Below are positions 57,043 to 64,000 of a stretch of DNA of 64,000 bases, piece by piece. Numbering within the stretch: the stretch's first letter is position 1; every line of letters begins with the position of its first letter. The position numbers and the translations under genes are program-made. The DNA is taken from the NCBI RefSeq assembly GCF_000175935.2, contig NC_014837.1, forward strand, positions 806,001-870,000. The letters are read 5' to 3'. The notes beneath the pieces are model-generated. The model did not search any database, was not told the origin of the DNA, and saw nothing but the letters and a program-made list of their open reading frames with translations. Origin of the DNA: Pantoea sp. At-9b. Lineage in GTDB: Bacteria > Pseudomonadota > Gammaproteobacteria > Enterobacterales > Enterobacteriaceae.

Positions 57043-57149
57043 GTTTAATTCCTGGTGTATTTTAAAATTGCGCTTTGCGCAAAAAGGGCACAGAGCATAC
57101 GTGGCTGCCGTGCCTTGTTACTTGATTAACGACAATTTTTGCTGATTCT

Positions 57150-57962
57150 TTAATCAATTTTACGACTGTTTTTCGCCGGATGAAGCGCCGCGCAGAGCTG
57201 CTGAGCAGCCAGCATCAGGCGTGGTCCCGGGCGGCTTAACCAGTCATCATTGATGGCAATCACTGGCACCTGCAACTGCGGTTGCCAGAACTGCGCGATA
57301 CTGGTGGCCTGCGTGGCCTTGCCGCCGATCACAATCGCTTGAGGATGCCGTGCCAGCACTTGTTCGCGGCTGACCTGCGGCCAGCTCACCGTGCTATCGG
57401 CAAAGATATTACGGCCACCGCACAGTTCAATCACTGCATTTTGCAGCGTCTGGCGTGATGCGGTAAACAACGGTTGTTGCCCAAACTGCAAAAATATCCG
57501 CACTGGCGGTTGCTGCTGATACTGCTGACGCAGCTGCATTTCTTGTGCACGTAACGCCTGAGCGGCTGCTTCTGCCTGTTGTGGGTGCGGACTCCAGCGT
57601 CGCAGATCCGCCAGCGCATCGATCATCTGATCAAGCGTTTGCGGATCGATCCACTCCACCTTAATCCCCAGCCGTTGCAGTTGTTCGACCTGGCGCTGCG
57701 GATTACCCCCTCGCCATGCCAGCACCACATCCGGTTTGAGCTGTACAATCCGTTCGATGCGGATGCCTTGCCAGTTGGCCACCTGCTCCAGCGACGTAGC
57801 ACTGGCGGGGTAATCTGACCAGGCGCTGACCGCGACTGGCGTAATGCCAGCAGCAAACGCCAGCTCGGTCAGGTGTGGCGCTAAGGTGATGACGCGTGGT
57901 GCTGCGGCAAGCAGGCTACTGCAAAACAGCAGCAGCCCGGCCAGCCAGACCGATTTAACCAC
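57150..57962 (-). CDS. btuF: Vitamin B12 periplasmic binding protein BtuF
   Basis: 270 residues from a GTG at 57962, overlapping the mtnN stop by eight bases. The signal peptide ends near LLAAAPRVI. The class III binding fold then shows [36 protein letters not shown] and the C-terminal [20 protein letters not shown]. It passes cobalamin to BtuCD, which is not in this window. Confidence 0.95.
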   Translation of the reverse strand: MVKSVWLAGLLLFCSSLLAAAPRVITLAPHLTELAFAAGITPVAVSAWSDYPASATSLEQVANWQGIRIERIVQLKPDVVLAWRGGNPQRQVEQLQRLGIKVEWIDPQTLDQMIDALADLRRWSPHPQQAEAAAQALRAQEMQLRQQYQQQPPVRIFLQFGQQPLFTASRQTLQNAVIELCGGRNIFADSTVSWPQVSREQVLARHPQAIVIGGKATQATSIAQFWQPQLQVPVIAINDDWLSRPGPRLMLAAQQLCAALHPAKNSRKID

Positions 57963-58653
57963 GAGTCAGTTGTGCCAGCAGGTTTTCGACCATCAGGGAA
58001 GACTGTTTCGCCGCGACGCTGAGGAACTCGTCGAAGCTGAGATGCGATTCTTGGTCGGCGACGTCAGAGATGGCGCGCACTACCACAAACGGCACCTTGA
58101 ATTGGTGGCATACATGACCAATCGCGGTGGCTTCCATCTCTACAGCAATCGCCTGGGGGAAGGTGTTACGAATACGCGCCAGCGGCTCCGCACCATTAAT
58201 AAAGGCATCACCGCTCACGACCAGACCACGTACTGCATTCAGATCCAGCTGTTTAATCACCTGCTCGGCCGCTGCGATCAGTTTGTCATCAGCAACGAAC
58301 GCTGCCGGGCAACCGGCCATCTGGCCCGGTTCATAACCAAAGGCGGTGACATCCGCATCGTGGTAACGCACTTCGTCGGATACCACGATATCGCCCACTT
58401 TTAACGTTGGGGCCAGGCCACCGGCAGAACCGGTGTTGATCACCACATCTGGTTTGCACAGTTCCAGCAGCAAGGTGGTCCCGAGCGCCGCCGCGGTTTT
58501 ACCAATGCCCGATTTCAGCAGGGCAACCTCAACACCGTTCAGCGTGCCAGTGTAAATTTCGCACCCGGCCAGCGTCAGCGTCTGACGGTTTTCAATTTTG
58601 TCACGCAGCAGGGTAACTTCCTGCTCCATCGCGCCAATAATGCCTGCTTTCAT
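57955..58653 (-). CDS. mtnN: 5'-methylthioadenosine/S-adenosylhomocysteine nucleosidase
   Basis: 232 residues as in E. coli. It removes adenine from MTA (by-product of SpeE), SAH and 5'-deoxyadenosine. The catalytic Glu12 is in [10 protein letters not shown], the purine-site and nucleoside residues in [13 protein letters not shown], and the catalytic Asp in [10 protein letters not shown]. Confidence 0.97.
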   Translation of the reverse strand: MKAGIIGAMEQEVTLLRDKIENRQTLTLAGCEIYTGTLNGVEVALLKSGIGKTAAALGTTLLLELCKPDVVINTGSAGGLAPTLKVGDIVVSDEVRYHDADVTAFGYEPGQMAGCPAAFVADDKLIAAAEQVIKQLDLNAVRGLVVSGDAFINGAEPLARIRNTFPQAIAVEMEATAIGHVCHQFKVPFVVVRAISDVADQESHLSFDEFLSVAAKQSSLMVENLLAQLTRG

Positions 58654-58752
58654 AAAAGAGTCTCGCTAATGTTGTAGATGTAAACCGCAAAAGTGAGGCA
58701 TAGTCTATCATGGCTGTCAGGGGAAGAATTCACGAAAAAATAAGGGGTAATT

Positions 58753-60246
58753 ATGGCGACGATCAATTTCAGGAAGAAGATCAGTTTTACCCGCCCTTAT
58801 ACCAGCCGCAAAGATCCTGAAGGGGAATACTATATTACCCGCCATTTTGAGAGCGATCGGGGCCGTATCATTAATTCTGCCGCGATCCGCCGTCTGCAAC
58901 AAAAAACCCAGGTCTTCCCGCTGGAGCGCAATGCAGCAGTGCGTTCACGTCTGACCCATTCGCTCGAAGTGCAACAAACCGGGCGCTATATCGCGAAAGA
59001 AGTGCTGCAAACCCTGAAAACGCAGGGGGGCGGTCTGGCGAAATACGGTCTTGATGAGCTGGAAGGCGCTTTTGAAAGCCTGATCGAGATGGCTTGTCTG
59101 CTGCATGACGTCGGCAATCCGCCTTTTGGCCACTTCGGCGAAGCCGCCATCAATGACTGGTTTGATGATAATTTACCGGCTGAACTGGTGGATCCGCTGG
59201 TGGCCGGGGTCGAAAATGAGCTGCAGCGCGCCGATTTTGACCGGTTGAATGCAATGATTCGTCAGGATTTGTGCCACTTCGAAGGCAATGCCCAGGCGAT
59301 TCGCATGGTCCATACCTTGTTACAACTGAACCTCAGTTACGCTCAGGTGGCCTGTATCTTAAAATATACTGCCCCGGCCTGGTGGCAGGGGGATAAACCG
59401 GCTGAGTTCAGCGTATTAATGAAAAAGCCGGGGTTTTATTTATCTGAAAGGGAATATGTCGCCGATCTTCGTGCAGCGACTGATATTCCTGAACACCATC
59501 GTTATCCGCTGACCTGGATAATGGAAGCCGCAGACGATATTTCTTATTGCATTGCCGATCTCGATGATGCGGTAGAGAAAGATATTTTTAATGTCGACAC
59601 CTTGTACGATTATTTACTGAAAGCTTGGGGGCCGATAAAACCGGGTGATGCATTTAGCCGTACCATCGGTGAAGCATGGAAAGAAGCCTGCCAGAAAAAA
59701 TGGCGTACCAAAGGCGATCAGTTTTTTATGGCACTGCGCGTTAACGTGCAAAACGTGTTAGTCAGCCATGCCGTGCGGCGCTTTATTGATAACTTACCGG
59801 CTATTTTTACCGGTGATTTTAATCATGCTTTGTTAGAGGACGACGGTGAAGAAGGGCGTTTGTTGACCTTATTTAAGACGGTCGCGCGTCAGCAGGTGTT
59901 TAATCACCCGGAAGTCGAACAACTGGAATTGCAAGGCTATCGCGTCATTAAAGGGTTACTGGAAATTTATCAGTCATTAATGCTGCTGGATTATGAGCAG
60001 TTTACCACCCTGATGAATGATGATTTCTTAGCCAAACACCCGATTGAAACCCGTTTATTTCATAAGCTATCCGGCAAACATCGCAAAGCGTATCAGCAGA
60101 AAATGCGGACTTTAGTTGTGGCGCATAAATATGAGCGCCTGCTGTGGGAACGCTATTATCGTTCACGTCTGATTCAGGACTATATCAGCGGGATGACGGA
60201 TCTTTATGCCTGGGATGAGTACCGTCGTTTGATGGCGGTGGAATAA
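58753..60246 (+). CDS. dgt: Deoxyguanosinetriphosphate triphosphohydrolase
   Basis: Hydrolyses dGTP to deoxyguanosine and tripolyphosphate. 497 residues (E. coli 505). The HD-domain motifs are present: [23 protein letters not shown] and the D in [11 protein letters not shown]. The region between residues about 130 and 170 is shorter than in E. coli, which accounts for the length difference. It ends [19 protein letters not shown], as in the E. coli enzyme. Confidence 0.96.
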   Translation: MATINFRKKISFTRPYTSRKDPEGEYYITRHFESDRGRIINSAAIRRLQQKTQVFPLERNAAVRSRLTHSLEVQQTGRYIAKEVLQTLKTQGGGLAKYGLDELEGAFESLIEMACLLHDVGNPPFGHFGEAAINDWFDDNLPAELVDPLVAGVENELQRADFDRLNAMIRQDLCHFEGNAQAIRMVHTLLQLNLSYAQVACILKYTAPAWWQGDKPAEFSVLMKKPGFYLSEREYVADLRAATDIPEHHRYPLTWIMEAADDISYCIADLDDAVEKDIFNVDTLYDYLLKAWGPIKPGDAFSRTIGEAWKEACQKKWRTKGDQFFMALRVNVQNVLVSHAVRRFIDNLPAIFTGDFNHALLEDDGEEGRLLTLFKTVARQQVFNHPEVEQLELQGYRVIKGLLEIYQSLMLLDYEQFTTLMNDDFLAKHPIETRLFHKLSGKHRKAYQQKMRTLVVAHKYERLLWERYYRSRLIQDYISGMTDLYAWDEYRRLMAVE

Positions 60247-60301
60247 GAGAAGTTTTGTAAAGACGAAGAATAATTTTTTACTTTTACCCAAAACTTTATC
60301 A

Positions 60302-60330
60302 GGAACTTCGCGCTTACAATTTAATCTCAT
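60302..60330 (+). promoter_or_regulatory. Sigma-E promoter of degP
   Basis: GGAACTT at 60302-60308, a 16-base spacer and TCTCA at 60325-60329, followed by ACCACAGCAATG. The arrangement and the flanking ACAGCAAT are shared with the known E. coli degP sigma-E promoter. Confidence 0.8.
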
Positions 60331-60383
60331 CATCAAGACCACAGCAATGGTCCGGACGTAAATCTTATATGAGACACAGATGA

Positions 60384-61823
60384 ATGAAAAAAAGCACATT
60401 AATGTTAAGTGCACTGGCACTTAGTCTGGGTATGGCGTTAAGCCCGGTCAGTGTTTTCGCGGCGGAGACAGCATCATCCTCCAGCCAACAGCTGCCCAGC
60501 CTGGCACCGATGCTGGAAAAAGTGATGCCTTCCGTGGTGAGTATCAGCGTGGAAGGCAGTACCACGGTGAAGACGCCGCGCATGCCGCAGCAATTCCAGC
60601 AGTTCTTTGGTGACAACTCGCCGTTCTGCCAGGACGGTTCGCCGTTCCAAAGCTCACCGATGTGCCAGGGTGGCGGCGGAGATAACAGCGGCGGCGGTGA
60701 TAATACCCAGCAGGAGAAATTCCGCGCGCTGGGTTCTGGCGTGGTGATTAACGCCGATAAAGGCTACGTGGTGACCAACAACCACGTGGTAGAGAATGCC
60801 ACTAAAATTCAGGTGCAGCTGAGCGATGGCCGTCGTTATGACGCGAAAGTCATCGGTAAAGATCCGCAGTCGGATATTGCGTTGATCCAGCTGCAAGACG
60901 CGAAAAACCTGACGGCGATTAAGATTGCTGATTCAGACAACCTGCGGGTTGGCGACTACACCGTGGCGATTGGTAACCCCTATGGCCTCGGCGAAACCGT
61001 CACCTCAGGGATTGTTTCAGCGCTGGGCCGTAGTGGCCTGAACGTTGAAAACTATGAGAACTTTATCCAGACCGATGCCGCGATTAACCGTGGTAACTCG
61101 GGCGGTGCGTTGGTGAACCTCAACGGTGAGTTGATTGGTATCAACACCGCGATTCTGGCACCGGACGGTGGCAACATCGGTATTGGTTTCGCCATCCCTA
61201 GTAATATGGTGAAAAACCTCAGCGCGCAGATGGTCGAGTACGGCCAGGTGAAACGCGGTGAGCTGGGGATTATGGGGACTGAGCTGAACTCCGAGCTGGC
61301 GAAAGCGATGAAAGTCGATGCGCAGCGCGGTGCCTTCGTCAGCCAGGTGCTGCCAAATTCAGCCGCCGCGAAAGCCGGTATCAAAGCCGGTGATGTGGTG
61401 GTGTCGATGAATGGTAAACCGCTGACCAGCTTCGCGGCACTGCGTGCTGAAGTCGGTTCGCTGCCGGTGGGCACCAAGTTGCAACTGGGCCTGCTGCGTG
61501 ACGGCAAACCTGTGAGCGTCACTGTGGAGTTGCAGCAAAGCACCCAGGAAAAAGTGCAGTCCGCCACCATCTACACCGGCATTGAAGGTGCAGACCTGAG
61601 CAATGTCGACAGCAATGGCCAGAAAGGCGTGCGTGTCGATAGCGTGAAAGCGGGCAGTGCTGCGGCACGCATCGGCCTGAAAAAAGGCGATGTGATCCTC
61701 GGTGTGAACCAGCAGGCGGTGGCGAATCTGGGCGAGTTACGCAAAATTCTCGACACCAAACCTTCGGTACTGGCGTTGAATGTGCAGCGCGGCGACAGCA
61801 GCCTGTACCTCCTGATGCAGTAA
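60384..61823 (+). CDS. degP: Periplasmic serine protease/chaperone DegP
   Basis: 479 residues (E. coli 474). The signal peptide is about 26 residues (ends VSVFAAE). The trypsin-like domain has H in VVTNNHVVENA, D in PQSDIALIQL and S in RGNSGGALVNL. Two PDZ domains follow, the second ending LNVQRGDSSLYLLMQ. The LA loop contains the conserved disulfide cysteines (PFCQDG...PMCQGG) and a Gly/Asp/Asn stretch. ATG 60384 is preferred to the ATG three bases upstream of it (out of frame). Confidence 0.97.
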   Translation: MKKSTLMLSALALSLGMALSPVSVFAAETASSSSQQLPSLAPMLEKVMPSVVSISVEGSTTVKTPRMPQQFQQFFGDNSPFCQDGSPFQSSPMCQGGGGDNSGGGDNTQQEKFRALGSGVVINADKGYVVTNNHVVENATKIQVQLSDGRRYDAKVIGKDPQSDIALIQLQDAKNLTAIKIADSDNLRVGDYTVAIGNPYGLGETVTSGIVSALGRSGLNVENYENFIQTDAAINRGNSGGALVNLNGELIGINTAILAPDGGNIGIGFAIPSNMVKNLSAQMVEYGQVKRGELGIMGTELNSELAKAMKVDAQRGAFVSQVLPNSAAAKAGIKAGDVVVSMNGKPLTSFAALRAEVGSLPVGTKLQLGLLRDGKPVSVTVELQQSTQEKVQSATIYTGIEGADLSNVDSNGQKGVRVDSVKAGSAAARIGLKKGDVILGVNQQAVANLGELRKILDTKPSVLALNVQRGDSSLYLLMQ

Positions 61824-61840
61824 TCTCTTGTAGCTAAGCC

Positions 61841-61866
61841 AAGGCGGACTTCGGTCCGCCTTTTTT
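61841..61866 (+). terminator. Intrinsic terminator after degP
   Basis: AAGGCGGAC-TTCG-GTCCGCCTT stem with a UUCG tetraloop and six T residues. Confidence 0.96.
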
Positions 61867-61877
61867 ATGCAGAAAAC

Positions 61878-61947
61878 GTAGCGGCGCGATTTATCGCGCG
61901 GTTTATGAACCTGGTGCCAAAATTCACACGATAAATCGTGCCGCAAC
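61878..61947. repeat. Dispersed palindromic intergenic element, copy 3
   Basis: The left arm GTAGCGGCGCGATTTATCGC and a diverged right arm ACGATAAATCGTGCCGCAAC flank about 30 bases. It lies just after the degP terminator. It is the same family as 1395-1468 and 36685-36724. Confidence 0.8.
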
Positions 61948-62072
61948 AAGCATCACAGATGTGACCTCCCCCGCAATTCCCGCAATCTCTGTCCGGCTAT
62001 GTGCAGTTGCACAATGCCAGCTATGGAGTGGGCGCGTATTCTGTCCGCAGTTCCTTTTATCTGGAGTGATTA

Positions 62073-63230
62073 ATGGCCACCTATCATCTTGATGCGCGAC
62101 TGGCTCAGGACATTGTTGCCCGCACCATGCAAATTATTGACAGCAATGTCAACGTGATGGATGCCCGGGGGCGTATTATTGGCAGTGGCGACCGCGAGCG
62201 TATTGGCGAATTGCACGAAGGTGCGCTGCTGGTCCTGTCGCAGGGTAGGGTTGTGGACATCGATGAAGCGGTAGCTAAGCATCTGCATGGCGTAAGGCCC
62301 GGCATCAACCTGCCGCTGCGTATTGATGGTGAAATCGTTGGCGTTATTGGTTTGACCGGTCAACCGGTGGCGCTACGCCATTACGGTGAACTGGTGTGCA
62401 TGACGGCAGAGATGATGCTGGAACAGGCACGCTTGCTGCATATGCTGGCCCAGGACAGCCGTCTGCGTGAGGAGCTGGTGCTGAATCTGGTGCGCAGTGA
62501 AACGTTGTCACCGGCGCTGAGCGAATGGTCGCAGCGGTTGGGGATCGATCTCAATCAACCGCGTGTGGTGGCGGTGGTGGAGGTGGACAGCGGGCAGCTG
62601 GGTGTCGATAGCGCCATGTCGGAATTGCAGCAGTTGCAAACGCTGCTGACCACGCCCGAGCGCGATAACCTGATTGCTATTGTCTCACTGACCGAAATGG
62701 TGGTACTGAAACCGGCCCTGAATGCCCACGGTCGTTATGATCAGGATGATCATCGTCGACGGGTTGAACAGCTACTGCATCGTATGAAGGAGAGCGGCCA
62801 TTTACGCATGCGTATCGCCTTGGGTAACTATTTTACCGGCCCAGGCAGCATTGCGCGTTCTTACCGTACCGCCCGCACCACGATGATGGTCGGTAAGCAG
62901 CGCATGCCGGAACAACGCAGCTATTTTTATCAGGATCTGGTATTGCCGGTACTGCTCGATAGTTTACGCGGTGGCTGGCAGGCCAATGAGCTGGCCCGGC
63001 CGCTGGCGAAACTGAAAAATATGGACAGCAACGGCCTGCTGCGACGCACCTTGATCGCCTGGTTTAGTCATAACGTGCAACCGAGTGCGACGGCGCGCGC
63101 GTTGTTTATCCATCGCAATACGCTGGAGTATCGTCTGAATCGTATCTCTGAACTCACAGGGCTGAATTTGGGCAATTTCGACGACCGCCTGTTACTGTAT
63201 GTGGCGTTGCAACTGGATGAGCAGGCTTGA
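62073..63230 (+). CDS. cdaR: Sugar diacid utilisation regulator CdaR
   Basis: 385 residues. It activates glucarate/galactarate/glycerate genes in E. coli. The N-terminal sugar-diacid recognition domain (LDARLAQDIVARTMQIIDSNVNVMDARGRIIGSGD...GEIVGVIGLTGQP) and the C-terminal PucR-type helix-turn-helix (ATARALFIHRNTLEYRLNRISELTGLN) are intact. The ATG follows GGAG. Its TGA shares a base with the ATG of the next gene. Confidence 0.96.
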   Translation: MATYHLDARLAQDIVARTMQIIDSNVNVMDARGRIIGSGDRERIGELHEGALLVLSQGRVVDIDEAVAKHLHGVRPGINLPLRIDGEIVGVIGLTGQPVALRHYGELVCMTAEMMLEQARLLHMLAQDSRLREELVLNLVRSETLSPALSEWSQRLGIDLNQPRVVAVVEVDSGQLGVDSAMSELQQLQTLLTTPERDNLIAIVSLTEMVVLKPALNAHGRYDQDDHRRRVEQLLHRMKESGHLRMRIALGNYFTGPGSIARSYRTARTTMMVGKQRMPEQRSYFYQDLVLPVLLDSLRGGWQANELARPLAKLKNMDSNGLLRRTLIAWFSHNVQPSATARALFIHRNTLEYRLNRISELTGLNLGNFDDRLLLYVALQLDEQA

Positions 63231-64000
63231 TGACACGCATCTGGGTCGTGGTCTTCGCGTTAGGGTTGTGCAGTGGTTGGAGCCAGGCGGCGGAGCTGGC
63301 CTTTCTCTCTCTGAGCGATCTACAACAGGTTAAACAACAGCTGGCGCAGCACCAGGCGGCAGCACCAACGCTGGCCGCGTGGCAACAATTGCAGCGTGAA
63401 GCGCAGCAGGCGTTGAAACATGCAGATCCCAGCGTCACCGATAAAGGGCTGATGCCGCCAAGCGGCTCGAAGCATGACTATCTCAGCCTGAGCGCCTATT
63501 GGTGGCCCGACGCTGCGCGACCCGCTGGTCTGCCGTGGCAACGGCGCGATGGTGTAGTGAATCCCGCCAGCAAAAATGATCAGAGCGATGGTGTGCGGCT
63601 GGCGCGTTTTACCGCCGATGTGCAGACATTGACCCTTGCCTGGTTCTTCTCGGGCGATCCGCGTTATGCCGCTAAAGCGCAGACGATGGTACGTCACTGG
63701 TTTATCGATCCAGTCAGCCGGATGAATCCCAACCTTAACTTTGCCCAAGGGGTGCCGGGCGTAGCCGAAGGACGACATACCGGGGTGCTCGACGGGCGCT
63801 ATTTTGCCACCCGCGTGGTGGATGCCTTGCAGCTGCTGCGGCAGGCTCCGGGCTGGCACTCTGCCGATGAACAGGGCGTGCAGCGCTGGTTTCGCGACTA
63901 TCTGCACTGGTTGCAGCATAGTCCGCTGGCATTGCAGGAAGCGGCCGCGCCCAATAACCATGGCAGTTGGTATTGTACCCAGGTGGCGGGCATCGCCTGG
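63230..64000 (+). CDS. Alginate lyase family (PF05426-type) secreted protein, 3' end outside window
   Basis: 257 codons are visible, open to the window end. A signal peptide of about 21 residues (VVFALGLCSGWSQAAE) is followed by the alpha/alpha-barrel polysaccharide-lyase pattern: HDYLSLSAYWWPD, NDQSDGVRLARFTADVQTLTLAWFFSGDPRYAAKA, NPNLNFAQGVPGVAEGRHTGVLDGRYF and the catalytic-region APNNHGSWY. The ATG overlaps the cdaR stop by one base (TGATG), so translation is coupled to the regulator. E. coli has no such gene here. The real polymer substrate may be alginate or another uronate-containing polysaccharide. Confidence 0.87.
   Translation, partial: MTRIWVVVFALGLCSGWSQAAELAFLSLSDLQQVKQQLAQHQAAAPTLAAWQQLQREAQQALKHADPSVTDKGLMPPSGSKHDYLSLSAYWWPDAARPAGLPWQRRDGVVNPASKNDQSDGVRLARFTADVQTLTLAWFFSGDPRYAAKAQTMVRHWFIDPVSRMNPNLNFAQGVPGVAEGRHTGVLDGRYFATRVVDALQLLRQAPGWHSADEQGVQRWFRDYLHWLQHSPLALQEAAAPNNHGSWYCTQVAGIAW

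Noticed and set aside
60257..60272. CpxR box upstream of degP
   Set aside because: Only one GTAAA half-site is present; the second half five bases on does not match.

Overview
The window is a gene-dense stretch of a gammaproteobacterial chromosome, about 55% GC by eye. Its backbone follows the Escherichia coli order lpd-acnB-yacL-speDE-yacC-cueO-hpt-yadGH-panDCB-folK-pcnB-gluQ-dksA-sfsA-thpR-hrpB-mrcB-fhuACDB-hemL-erpA-btuF-mtnN-dgt-degP-cdaR. Protein identity to E. coli is high in the core, and the accessory genes point to Erwiniaceae, most likely Pantoea or a close relative. The genus is an inference. I see no rRNA, tRNA, CRISPR array, insertion sequence or prophage.

Region by region: 1-6.5 kb holds the 3' part of lpd, a divergent LysR regulator/aldo-keto reductase pair and acnB. 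7.1-12.3 kb is a five-gene archaic (Csu-type, spore-coat-U) chaperone-usher pilus operon, followed by yacL. 12.8-16.4 kb is a strikingly AT-rich three-gene minus-strand cassette: an MFS transporter, a FemAB/GNAT-like acyltransferase and a threonine-synthase-like PLP enzyme. It looks horizontally acquired and may make, modify and export a small amino-acid-derived molecule. 16.9-27.0 kb is a divergent sugar-acid catabolic locus. Six genes run left (cyclase, two MFS transporters, 2-hydroxyacid dehydrogenase, DHDPS-family aldolase, iron alcohol dehydrogenase). Three run right (DUF1537 kinase, PdxA2-like dehydrogenase, DeoR regulator). The rightward promoter looks like a class II CRP promoter. 27.1-28.6 kb encodes a ferric-reductase-like membrane flavocytochrome plus an unannotated 31-residue membrane peptide.

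From 28.8 kb the window is mostly core genome: spermidine synthesis (speED), periplasmic copper oxidation (cueO with a CueR-type promoter), purine salvage (hpt), an ABC exporter (yadGH), pantothenate synthesis (panBCD), folate (folK), poly(A) polymerase (pcnB, read from a conserved AUU start), GluQ, DksA, SfsA, ThpR, HrpB, PBP1b, hydroxamate siderophore uptake (fhuACDB behind a Fur box), heme precursor synthesis (hemL), Fe-S delivery (erpA), vitamin B12 uptake (btuF), MTA/SAH nucleosidase, dGTPase, and DegP behind a sigma-E promoter. The window ends with cdaR and the first 257 codons of an alginate-lyase-family protein that starts inside the cdaR stop codon.

Three copies of a palindromic intergenic element (GTAGCGGCGCGATTTATCGC arms) follow genes at 1.4, 36.7 and 61.9 kb. 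Relative to E. coli, gcd, can, clcA and yadS are missing from their usual places.
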